Shown here: positions 1 to 5,112 of the stretch, in pieces
Layout: every line of letters starts with the position of its first letter
Numbering within the stretch: position 1 is the first letter of the stretch
NCBI GenBank assembly: GCA_023249395.1
Contig: JAHFCS010000192.1
Coordinates: 1 to 5,112, forward strand
Direction: 5' to 3'
From: Gemmatimonadota bacterium
GTDB taxonomy: Bacteria; Gemmatimonadota; Gemmatimonadetes; Gemmatimonadales; Gemmatimonadaceae
Length of the DNA stretch: 5,112 bases
Notes under the pieces: model-generated
Seen by the model: the letters and a program-made list of their open reading frames with translations, nothing else
Told to the model about the DNA's origin: nothing
Database searches by the model: none
Translations under genes and position numbers: made by a program

Positions 1-615
1 ACACCGCCCGTGGAGCGGCTCGTTGCACTCGAGGAGGCGCTCCAGGAGACGACGCGTATGGCCGATCTCGTCGAAAGTCTGTTGACGCTGGCGCGGGCCG
101 ACGAGGGCAGGTTCGACATCCATCGCGAGCCCATCGCTCTCAAGCCACTGGTGCAGGACATCTATGAGACTGCGCTCATACTCGGTGAGGGCGCCGGCGT
201 CACGGTCAATCTCGCGTTTACCGCCGACGTCACCGTCATGGGCGACCCGACTCGTCTCCGTCAGCTTTTCCTGAACCTCGTGACCAACGCGATCAAGTAC
301 ACGCCGGCGGGAGGGAAAGTGGAGCTGGGACTCGGCGTGCATCCCGACAACGTGACATTCGCCGTGCGCGATACCGGAATCGGAATCGCCGCGGCGGACG
401 TGCCTCACATCTTCGAACGGTTCTGGCGCGCCGATCGCGCGCGGTCGAGACTGTCGGAGCGAGGGGGGTTCGGACTTGGACTGGCGATCAGTCAATGGAT
501 CGCGCAGGCGCACGGTGGCACTCTAACTGCGTCGTCAAGGCTTGGACGGGGGAGCCTCTTCACTGTCACCCTGCCACTGCCGCCGCAGCCATCGCAGGAG
601 ACGGAGTCAGTATGA
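1..615 (+). CDS. Sensor histidine kinase, C-terminal part (5' end outside window)
   Basis: This is the catalytic end of a membrane-type two-component sensor kinase that would autophosphorylate a His and pass the phosphate to a response regulator. The frame is open from base 1, so the GTG at 10 is an internal codon and the sensor region and H-box are missing. Numbering from that GTG, residues 1-32 are the second helix of the HisKA dimerisation domain (MADLVESLLTLARADEG). An HATPase_c domain follows: N-box around N89-N93 (NLVTNAIKYTP), G1 box D121-T-G-I-G125, F-box F135-F138, and G2 box G153-F-G-L-G157, ending in HGGTL and a final FTVTLPLP strand. All ATP-binding motifs look intact. The arrangement resembles kinases paired with OmpR-family regulators; such a partner would lie upstream and is not visible. 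The signal it senses cannot be inferred. A 106-nt gap separates it from tonB, so co-transcription with tonB is uncertain. Confidence 0.93.
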   Translation, partial: TPPVERLVALEEALQETTRMADLVESLLTLARADEGRFDIHREPIALKPLVQDIYETALILGEGAGVTVNLAFTADVTVMGDPTRLRQLFLNLVTNAIKYTPAGGKVELGLGVHPDNVTFAVRDTGIGIAAADVPHIFERFWRADRARSRLSERGGFGLGLAISQWIAQAHGGTLTASSRLGRGSLFTVTLPLPPQPSQETESV

Positions 616-621
616 AAATTT

Positions 622-651
622 GATTAAGTCCGATTTCATTGATTCTTAATC
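622..651. repeat. Perfect 7-bp inverted repeat upstream of tonB
   Basis: GATTAAG at 622-628 is the exact reverse complement of CTTAATC at 645-651, with a 16-nt spacer. It lies in an AT-rich stretch just after the kinase stop codon and about 10 bases before the candidate -35 element of the tonB operon. The arm spacing could suit a dimeric regulator, but the sequence does not match a Fur box that I recognise. A 7-bp AT-rich stem without a U-tract is a poor terminator. The functional role is inference. Confidence 0.4.
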
Positions 652-659
652 TTCCCGGC

Positions 660-687
660 ATTACATCGGCGAACCGGCGGGAATAAT
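660..687 (+). promoter_or_regulatory. Candidate sigma70-like promoter of the tonB-exbBDD operon
   Basis: ATTACA at 660-665 matches 4 of 6 bases of the -35 consensus. After a 16-nt spacer, AATAAT at 682-687 matches 5 of 6 bases of the -10 consensus. Transcription would begin around 694, leaving a leader of about 28 nt before the tonB ATG. It is the best candidate in the only sizeable gap before the operon. Promoter consensus in this phylum is not well defined, so support is moderate at best. Confidence 0.35.
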
Positions 688-721
688 CTAAGAGGTAACC
701 ATCCCTCTATCGGGTGATTTC

Positions 722-1429
722 ATGTTCAACAGACTGATCGAATCCCAACCGCATAAGCAGAAGATGGCCGGGGGAACTCTCTTCAGCATCATCTTCCACG
801 GAGCGCTGGTGACTGCGGCGGTGGTCGCGACGGCGCGCGCCGGCATCGCCGACGACAAGACAAAGCAGGAGAAGATCCAGTTCGTCGAAATGAAGAAGGA
901 GCCGCCGCCGAAGCCGAAGGAGCCGCCCCCGCCTCCGCCTAAGGAGGTTTTCAAGGCGCCGCCCCCGAAGGGATTTCAGGTGCTGCGCGCGCCGGTCGAG
1001 ATCCCGATCAAGATTCCCGATATCGACCTCACGAAGAAGGTCACTGACGAAGCCGACTTCAGCGGAAAGGGTGTGAAGGGCGGAATCGCCACTGGCGTCG
1101 TCGGCGGCACGGCCAAGCCGACGAACGAGCCCTATTTCGAGTTTCAGGTCGAAAAGCCGGTTTCACAGATCCCGGGTACCGGTACGCCCCGCTATCCTGA
1201 CGCACTCCGCGCATCCGGCGTTGAAGGCGAAGTTCAGGCCCAGTTCATAGTCAATGAAGAAGGAAGAGCAGAAACAGGCTCGTTCAAGGTCCTCAAGGCG
1301 ACCAACGATCTGTTCGCTTCTGCTGTTCGTGCCGCGATGCCGCAGATGCGTTTCTACGCGGCCGAAGTAGGCGGCAAGAAGGTAAGACAGCTCGTGCAGC
1401 AGAGCTTCCAGTTCAAGCTCGATAGATAA
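722..1429 (+). CDS. tonB: Energy transducer TonB
   Basis: This 235-aa protein spans the periplasm from the inner membrane and passes proton-motive energy from ExbB/ExbD to outer-membrane TonB-dependent receptors. A short cytoplasmic N-terminus with basic residues leads into one membrane helix at about 18-40. That helix carries S22-xxx-H26, the spacing of the Ser16/His20 pair of E. coli TonB. A Pro/Lys-rich periplasmic spacer follows (about 60-83, with runs such as KEPPPPPPKE). The TonB_C domain occupies about 143-235: RYPDALR at 157-163, then GVEGEVQAQFIVNEEGR, and a terminal strand QQSFQFKL. Length is near the E. coli protein (239 aa). ATG 722 is the first possible start after an in-frame stop at 689. 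Its Shine-Dalgarno is weak (GGTGA at 713-717, 4 nt away); AGAGGT at 691-696 is too far upstream. The exbB gene follows after 34 nt. Confidence 0.95.
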   Translation: MFNRLIESQPHKQKMAGGTLFSIIFHGALVTAAVVATARAGIADDKTKQEKIQFVEMKKEPPPKPKEPPPPPPKEVFKAPPPKGFQVLRAPVEIPIKIPDIDLTKKVTDEADFSGKGVKGGIATGVVGGTAKPTNEPYFEFQVEKPVSQIPGTGTPRYPDALRASGVEGEVQAQFIVNEEGRAETGSFKVLKATNDLFASAVRAAMPQMRFYAAEVGGKKVRQLVQQSFQFKLDR

Positions 1430-1463
1430 CGGTCAGCTAACCCACCACCGGAGACAACTCTCA

Positions 1464-2207
1464 ATGCAACTCTCGCTACTCGATCTATGGGGCCAGATGG
1501 GCGGCTTCGCCAAGGGCATCGTAGTCGTACTCGCCGTCATGTCCGTCTGGTCGCTTTCGATCACCATCAAGAAGTGGTGGGATCTTCGCCAGGCGCAGGC
1601 TGAGACCCGCAAGTTCGCCCCCGAGTTCTCGCAGTTCCTCGAGGAGGACAACATGGGCGAAGCCGTCACGCTGGCCGACAAGTACAAGAAGTCGCACGTC
1701 GCCCGCGTCCTTGGCGGCGCACTGACCGAGATCAAGCCGCTGATTCAGGACGGCACCGTCACCGTCGGCGACATCAACTCCGCCGAACGTGCGGTCGAGC
1801 GTGAGATGCTGATGACAGTCACCGATCTGAAGCGCGGACTCGGCGTCCTCGCGACCGTCGGCGCAACCGCGCCGTTCGTCGGTCTTCTCGGTACGACGAT
1901 GGGAATCGTGAACGCCTTCGTCGGCATGGCCGCTTCGGGCTCGGGCGGACTGTCCGCAATCTCGGCCGGTGTTGCAGAAGCGCTGGTGACGACTGCATTC
2001 GGTCTTCTCGTCGCCATTCCTGCCGTGTGGGCGTTCAACTTCTTCCAGGTCAAGATCGACAATCTCACCGCCGAGATGACCTACACCTCGAAGGAAATGA
2101 TCGACTACATGATCAAGAACGTGAGTGGCGAGTTCGGCCGCTCCCGTTTCACCCGCGAGTTCAACACGACCGCTTCGACAGCCGGATCGACGCCGATCTC
2201 GCAGTAA
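1464..2207 (+). CDS. exbB: Biopolymer transporter ExbB (MotA/TolQ/ExbB proton channel)
   Basis: ExbB is the pentameric inner-membrane scaffold of the TonB motor and, with ExbD, forms the proton path. The 247-aa length is close to E. coli ExbB (244 aa). The first membrane helix is at about 15-35. A long cytoplasmic domain follows (about 36-125), including the typical ERAVEREM stretch (108-115) before the second helix. Helices 2 and 3 hold the family signatures: TAPFVGLLGTTMGIVNAF (about 135-152) and SAGVAEALVTTAFGLLVAIP (about 167-186). T144, E172 and T177 align by motif with E. coli T148, E176 and T181, residues that line the channel. The start is ATG 1464, supported by GGAGA at 1450-1454 with 9-nt spacing. 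The gene sits between tonB and two exbD genes. TolQ is the main alternative name, but the adjacent TonB and the absence of tolB or pal in the window favour ExbB. Confidence 0.96.
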   Translation: MQLSLLDLWGQMGGFAKGIVVVLAVMSVWSLSITIKKWWDLRQAQAETRKFAPEFSQFLEEDNMGEAVTLADKYKKSHVARVLGGALTEIKPLIQDGTVTVGDINSAERAVEREMLMTVTDLKRGLGVLATVGATAPFVGLLGTTMGIVNAFVGMAASGSGGLSAISAGVAEALVTTAFGLLVAIPAVWAFNFFQVKIDNLTAEMTYTSKEMIDYMIKNVSGEFGRSRFTREFNTTASTAGSTPISQ

Positions 2208-2225
2208 GACGGGAGGCATTCTCTC

Positions 2226-2705
2226 ATGTCGATGACCACCTCAGGTGGCAGCAATGTGAAAGCGGAGCCGAACGTGACGCCGATGATCGACGTCATGCTC
2301 GTTCTGCTGATCATATTCATGCTCGTCGTTCCGGCCATCAGCGCCGGCTTCCAGGCAATTCCGCCAAGCGGAGTAAACCTCAAGCCGCACCCCGAAGAGG
2401 AGCGCGACCAGGTCCTCGGCATCGACGCGAATGGCCAGTACTTTCTGAACAAGAAGCCGATTGTGAACGCGCAACTGCCGCAGCTCCTCAAGGCGATCTA
2501 TGAGAACCGCGAGGAGGACAAGCTACTCTACGTGAAGGCGCACAAGGATCTGGATTACGGCAAGGTCCTCGATGCTCTCGACATCGCGGCGCACAACGAC
2601 GTGCGCGTCACCGGGATGATCACGGATCAGCGGCCGGGCACGATATCGCTCATCGAGACAGACCGTCTCCTTGGCGGCAAGGGCTTGCCCGGAGGGAAGA
2701 AGTAA
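2226..2705 (+). CDS. exbD: Biopolymer transporter ExbD, first copy
   Basis: ExbD is the single-span partner of ExbB; its membrane Asp takes part in proton transfer and its periplasmic domain contacts TonB. In this 159-aa copy the cytoplasmic N-terminus (1-15) is followed by the signature N16-V-T-P-M-I-D22 and a membrane helix to about 36. D22 corresponds to E. coli ExbD Asp25. The periplasmic domain shows the usual features: LGIDANGQYFLNKKPI (64-79) and LYVKAHKDLDYGKVLDALD (101-119). It is about 20 residues longer than the second copy, mainly through a C-terminal tail ending in a Gly/Lys-rich stretch (GGKGLPGGKK). The start at ATG 2226 has a strong GGGAGG at 2211-2216 with 9-nt spacing; ATG 2232 is a less likely alternative. 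The gap from exbB is 18 nt. Its stop overlaps the next exbD start by one base (TAATG). Confidence 0.96.
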   Translation: MSMTTSGGSNVKAEPNVTPMIDVMLVLLIIFMLVVPAISAGFQAIPPSGVNLKPHPEEERDQVLGIDANGQYFLNKKPIVNAQLPQLLKAIYENREEDKLLYVKAHKDLDYGKVLDALDIAAHNDVRVTGMITDQRPGTISLIETDRLLGGKGLPGGKK

Positions 2706-3115
2706 TGGCCATGACAGCCGGAGGGGCCAAGGGCCTCACCAACGACATCAACGTCACGCCGATGATCGACGTGCTGCTCGTGCTCCTCATCATCTTCATG
2801 CTCGTTGTTCCAATGTCGCGGAAGGCGATCGATCTTCAATTGCCCGATCCGACGGAGACAACGCAGAGCTCAACCCCGCCTCCGCAGATAGTCCTCGAGG
2901 TGAAGCCGGGCAATGTGTACCTGATCAACAAGCAGCCGGTGACGAAGAACGACCTCGCGAAACGGCTGACTGAGATCTACAAGGACCGCCCGGAGAAGAT
3001 CATCTTCGTAAACGGCGACCCGAAGCTAAAGTACTCCGACGTGATCTACGCTATGGACGTATCCCGCGGCGCCGGCGTTAAGGTGATAGGCGTATCGCCG
3101 AAGGAAGTGAAGTAG
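2705..3115 (+). CDS. exbD: Biopolymer transporter ExbD, second copy
   Basis: This 136-aa ExbD/TolR-family protein has a length close to E. coli ExbD (141 aa). The layout matches the first copy and even keeps residue numbering: signature N16-V-T-P-M-I-D22, helix to about 36, then a periplasmic domain. Residues 16-36 are identical to the first copy except at position 24 (Leu versus Met). The rest has diverged: here the helix is followed by MSRKAIDLQLPDPTE, the usual ExbD/TolR Leu-Pro segment, then VYLINKQPV (71-79) and IFVNGDPKLKYSDVIYAMD (100-118). ATG 2705 shares a base with the preceding TAA, and GGAGG at 2691-2695 lies 9 nt upstream, so translational coupling is likely. ATG 2711 is a possible secondary start. 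The two copies may form mixed ExbD dimers inside one ExbB pentamer; that is inference. Confidence 0.96.
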   Translation: MAMTAGGAKGLTNDINVTPMIDVLLVLLIIFMLVVPMSRKAIDLQLPDPTETTQSSTPPPQIVLEVKPGNVYLINKQPVTKNDLAKRLTEIYKDRPEKIIFVNGDPKLKYSDVIYAMDVSRGAGVKVIGVSPKEVK

Positions 3116-3120
3116 GCATT
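3100..3120 (+). promoter_or_regulatory. Proposed non-canonical ATT start (3118-3120) with upstream AAGGA
   Basis: The last open frame of the operon follows an in-frame TAA at 3079-3081. From there to GTG 3349 it contains no ATG, GTG or TTG, yet it encodes a convincing membrane anchor between about 3175 and 3240. ATT 3118 lies 2 nt after the exbD stop TAG. AAGGA at 3101-3105 stands 12 nt upstream inside GAAGGAAG. Starting here gives a basic cytoplasmic tail of 19 residues. Other rare candidates are ATC 3094 and ATA 3142. ATT initiation is known in bacteria but rare, so the assignment is tentative. Confidence 0.45.
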
Positions 3121-3873
3121 CGTTATCGGCCGCCAGTCGGCATACCGAGCAAGGAGAGGGAGGGGCGGTGGAAGGGCGTCGCCGCCTCTCTTTTTGCACA
3201 TGCGGTAATCATCTTCCTCATTCTGTATCCGCTCGCGTCCAGTGATTTCAAGGGCCGGCACGCCGAAGGCGGAGGCGGGCCCGGGCCGGCTGGTGGCGGA
3301 GGTGGAGGAAGCGGCGGCGACGAAGGCGCCGAGCAGCACCTTCAGTACGTGCGGATCCGTCCCGCCGCGGATGCGGCGGCAACTGTGGTCCCACCAAAGG
3401 TCGTACCGCAGCCACCGAAGCCCGTTGCGCCGCCTGTCCCGACACCGGAGCCTATATCTCCCGCGGTGCAGCCCGGCGCGAACGCCGCTCCTGGGCTTGG
3501 GAGTGGCAACGCCGGCACAGCCGGCGCCGGACCGGGAAGTGGTGGTGGTAAGGGTTCGGGAACCGGCACCGGTACCGGCAGTTCAGTCGGACCTGGCACA
3601 GGTGGCGGGCCGGCGGGCAGCTATCCTCCGACACCGACGCAATTCTTCCTTCCCCCGCTCCCGGCACCCGCCAGCGTCAGAGGATATCACCTCGTTGCCT
3701 GGTTCGACGTCGACGAGAAGGGAAACGCGACACTCCTCGGATTCAATCCGTCGCGCGACGGCGGCTACAATCGCAAGCTGCGGGACGTTCTTCTGTCACT
3801 ACGGTTTCGTCCCGGCGTTCGCGCGGATGGCACCCCCGTACGCGATACTGTGGACATACAATTCATTTTCTGA
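3118..3873 (+). CDS. Second TonB-like (or TolA-like) energy transducer, non-standard start
   Basis: With an ATT start at 3118 the protein has 251 aa. Residues 2-19 form a cytoplasmic tail rich in Arg and Lys. A single membrane helix follows at about 20-40, carrying S24-xxx-H28, the coupling motif also present in the first TonB of this operon. A Gly-rich stretch comes next (about 53-68), then a Pro-rich spacer (PPKPVAPPVPTPEP, 99-112) and a long Gly/Thr/Ser linker (about 118-167). The C-terminal domain at about 176-251 reads like a TonB_C fold: LVAWFDVDEKGNATLLGF, then KLRDVLLSLRFRPGVRADG and a final strand DTVDIQFIF. The usual Tyr-Pro before the domain is missing. The safest standard start is GTG 3349 (174 aa), but it would remove the anchor. 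The role, passing motor energy to outer-membrane partners, is inferred. TolA is the main alternative, although no tolB or pal follows in the window. Confidence 0.8.
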   Translation: MRYRPPVGIPSKEREGRWKGVAASLFAHAVIIFLILYPLASSDFKGRHAEGGGGPGPAGGGGGGSGGDEGAEQHLQYVRIRPAADAAATVVPPKVVPQPPKPVAPPVPTPEPISPAVQPGANAAPGLGSGNAGTAGAGPGSGGGKGSGTGTGTGSSVGPGTGGGPAGSYPPTPTQFFLPPLPAPASVRGYHLVAWFDVDEKGNATLLGFNPSRDGGYNRKLRDVLLSLRFRPGVRADGTPVRDTVDIQFIF

Positions 3874-3882
3874 ACTGACGTT

Positions 3883-4037
3883 GCGGACTTCGGACTAACC
3901 GCCATTGCGAACTGCGACCTGACTATGAATTGCGAACTGACTGCGAACTCAAATCACGGATCCCGTCCTCACTCCGCAGTTAGTCCGGAGTCTGCAGTCA
4001 GTCCGCAGTCCGAAATGGCAGTTGGCCCGCAGTCCGC
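3883..4037. repeat. Large imperfect inverted repeat of degenerate GCGRACT units
   Basis: This fills most of the 258-nt gap between the TonB-like gene and the permease. The left arm (3883-3949) and right arm (3971-4037) pair as reverse complements at 49 of 67 positions by hand count, with a 21-nt loop. The best block is 3883-3906 against 4014-4037 (20 of 24). Within the left arm the heptamer GCGRACT occurs at 3883, 3907, 3932 and 3943. Its reverse complement AGTCCGC occurs at 4000 and 4031, with further degenerate copies. In RNA this could fold into a long hairpin, but no U-tract follows, so it is not a classical intrinsic terminator. It could still protect the operon mRNA end or be a decayed repeat element; its identity is unknown. 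Confidence 0.7.
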
Positions 4038-4131
4038 AGTCTGAATTGCGCAGCTAGCCTTGTCCACTCTGTGCTGGTAAATTCTGCGCGCCGGTAAATC
4101 GCCGGTGGTTCTGTCCTCTCGGAGAAAGTGG

Positions 4132-5112
4132 ATGAGCAGTACACCGGACACTGGCGATACCGGCGACGCGCAGGCGTCGTCGGGGGGATTCGTCAAAGCT
4201 CTCACCCTGACCGACGCAACGATGCTCGTTGCCGGCTCGATGATCGGGTCGGGCATCTTCATCGTCTCGGCAGCCATAGCGCGCAGTGTTGGATCGCCGC
4301 TCTGGCTGATGCTCGCCTGGGTCGCTGCCGGAGTCATCACGCTGCTCGGTGCGCTCGCCTATGGCGAGCTGGCGGCGATGTACCCTCGCGCTGGCGGACA
4401 GTACGTCTTTCTCCGCGAATCCATGGGTCCGCTCATGGGGTTTCTCTACGGGTGGACCCTTTTCATTGTCATTCAGACGGGAACCATTGCCGCCGTCGCA
4501 GTGGCGTTCGGCCGATTCCTCGGCGTTCTCTGGCCGAGCATAACGCCGGACAGATTCTCCTGGTTTCCGCACTTCGATTTCAACACGCCGGGCGGTCCGG
4601 TAGAAGTCGGGCTTTCGCCGCAGCGGCTCATCGCACTGGTGTCGATCTGGATTCTCACCTGGGTCAATCTGCGCGGGATTCGCGAGGGGAAGCTCGTTCA
4701 GACCACACTCACTCTCGTCAAGACGGGTGCGCTGGTCGCGCTGGTTGCGCTGGGGCTGACGGTCGGCCGAAACGCCGAGGCGATCGCCGCCAACTTCGGA
4801 CCGGGCGCTTTCTCGGGTGGTGTCACGATTACGTCAGCCTTCATGATAGCGTTTGGCGCATCACTCGTCGGCTCGCTGTTCGCGAGCGACGCGTGGAACA
4901 ACGTGACGTTTGCGGCGGCGGAAGTTCAAAACCCGAAACGGAATCTTCCCCTCGCCCTTTTTCTGGGAACGGGGCTGGTGACCGTGTTGTATCTGCTGGC
5001 GAACGTCGCCTACCTCAACGTCCTGCCGCTGCATGGTGTAGCGGACGCGCCAGGCGTTCTCGCACGCGGCATCCAGCACGCAACGCAGGACCGCGTCGGA
5101 AGCGCAGCCGCC
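4132..5112 (+). CDS. APC-superfamily amino-acid permease, N-terminal part (3' end outside window)
   Basis: This is an inner-membrane amino-acid transporter; 327 residues are visible of a usual 430-500, and the frame is open at the window end. A polar N-terminal tail (1-20) precedes helix 1, which has the substrate-binding glycine motif G35-S-M-I-G-S-G41-I-F43 typical of APC permeases. The loop after helix 2 holds YGELAAMYPRAGGQYVFLRE (77-96), a strong family signature. WVNLRGIREG (177-186) lies between later helices. SDAWNNVTFAAAEVQNPKRN (252-271) matches the helix 6 and following loop region, in which related permeases keep a Glu-x-x-x-Pro-x-Arg-x-x-Pro pattern. The overall look is of the LAT-like or cationic amino-acid branch, but substrate and exchange mode cannot be read from sequence. 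ATG 4132 has GGAGA at 4121-4125 with 6-nt spacing. It follows a non-coding gap and is probably transcribed separately from the TonB operon. Confidence 0.93.
   Translation, partial: MSSTPDTGDTGDAQASSGGFVKALTLTDATMLVAGSMIGSGIFIVSAAIARSVGSPLWLMLAWVAAGVITLLGALAYGELAAMYPRAGGQYVFLRESMGPLMGFLYGWTLFIVIQTGTIAAVAVAFGRFLGVLWPSITPDRFSWFPHFDFNTPGGPVEVGLSPQRLIALVSIWILTWVNLRGIREGKLVQTTLTLVKTGALVALVALGLTVGRNAEAIAANFGPGAFSGGVTITSAFMIAFGASLVGSLFASDAWNNVTFAAAEVQNPKRNLPLALFLGTGLVTVLYLLANVAYLNVLPLHGVADAPGVLARGIQHATQDRVGSAAA

Noticed and set aside
691..708. AGAGG/CCTCT stem-loop in the tonB leader
   Set aside because: A 5-bp stem with an 8-nt loop is expected by chance; nothing else supports a regulatory hairpin.
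1485..2219. Long minus-strand open frame opposite exbB
   Set aside because: It is the antisense shadow of a well-supported exbB gene in high-GC DNA; the translation is rich in Arg, Asp, Gly and His and has no recognisable domain.
3082..3115. Programmed -1 frameshift from the second exbD into the TonB-like frame, giving a fusion protein
   Set aside because: The frames are in the right relation, but the 34-nt overlap has no slippery heptamer. A fusion would also place the second helix after a periplasmic domain, opposite to the cytoplasm-in topology TonB needs.
3242..3898. Plus-strand open frame of 218 codons overlapping the TonB-like gene
   Set aside because: It is a low-complexity Ser/Arg/Pro-rich shadow; the alternative frame contains the membrane anchor and a TonB_C-like domain.
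4055..4083. Promoter for the permease with TGGTAAAT at 4075-4082 as an extended -10
   Set aside because: TAAATT matches only 4 of 6 bases, and no -35 hexamer stands at a suitable distance, so it is too weak to list as a feature.
4054..4572. Minus-strand open frame opposite the permease start
   Set aside because: It lies antisense to clear APC-permease motifs and its translation has no recognisable family features.

Overview
The window is high-GC (roughly 60 %) DNA from a Gram-negative, double-membraned bacterium. The style of the TonB/ExbB/ExbD proteins, and the layout of one ExbB followed by two ExbDs and a second TonB-like protein, suggest Gemmatimonadota. That taxonomic call is an inference from general familiarity, not from a search. 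All genes lie on the + strand.

Layout. (1) Positions 1-615 hold the C-terminal end of a sensor histidine kinase whose start lies before the window. (2) Positions 616-721 are a comparatively AT-rich intergenic stretch with a perfect 7-bp inverted repeat and a plausible sigma70-like promoter. (3) Positions 722-3873 are a compact five-gene cluster: energy transducer TonB, proton-channel subunit ExbB, two tandem ExbD paralogues, and a second TonB-like (or TolA-like) transducer. The gaps shrink from 34 nt to 18 nt, then a 1-nt stop/start overlap, then 2 nt, so this reads as one operon. (4) Positions 3874-4131 are non-coding and contain a large imperfect inverted repeat made of degenerate GCGRACT-type units. 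(5) From 4132 to the window end runs the N-terminal two thirds or so of an APC-superfamily amino-acid permease.

How the genes work together. ExbB and the two ExbDs should form an inner-membrane complex driven by the proton gradient. TonB carries that energy across the periplasm to outer-membrane TonB-dependent receptors. Both TonB-like proteins have an N-terminal membrane helix with the Ser-xxx-His signature that TonB uses to couple to ExbB/ExbD. The locus therefore appears to encode one motor with two possible transducers.

The most interesting point is the second transducer. Its reading frame clearly encodes the expected N-terminal anchor, but no ATG, GTG or TTG lies in frame before that anchor. 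The best start is an ATT two bases after the upstream exbD stop. Gene finders limited to standard starts would begin at GTG 3349 and lose the membrane anchor. No wholly new biological system is visible; the rest is recognisable TonB-system and transporter biology.
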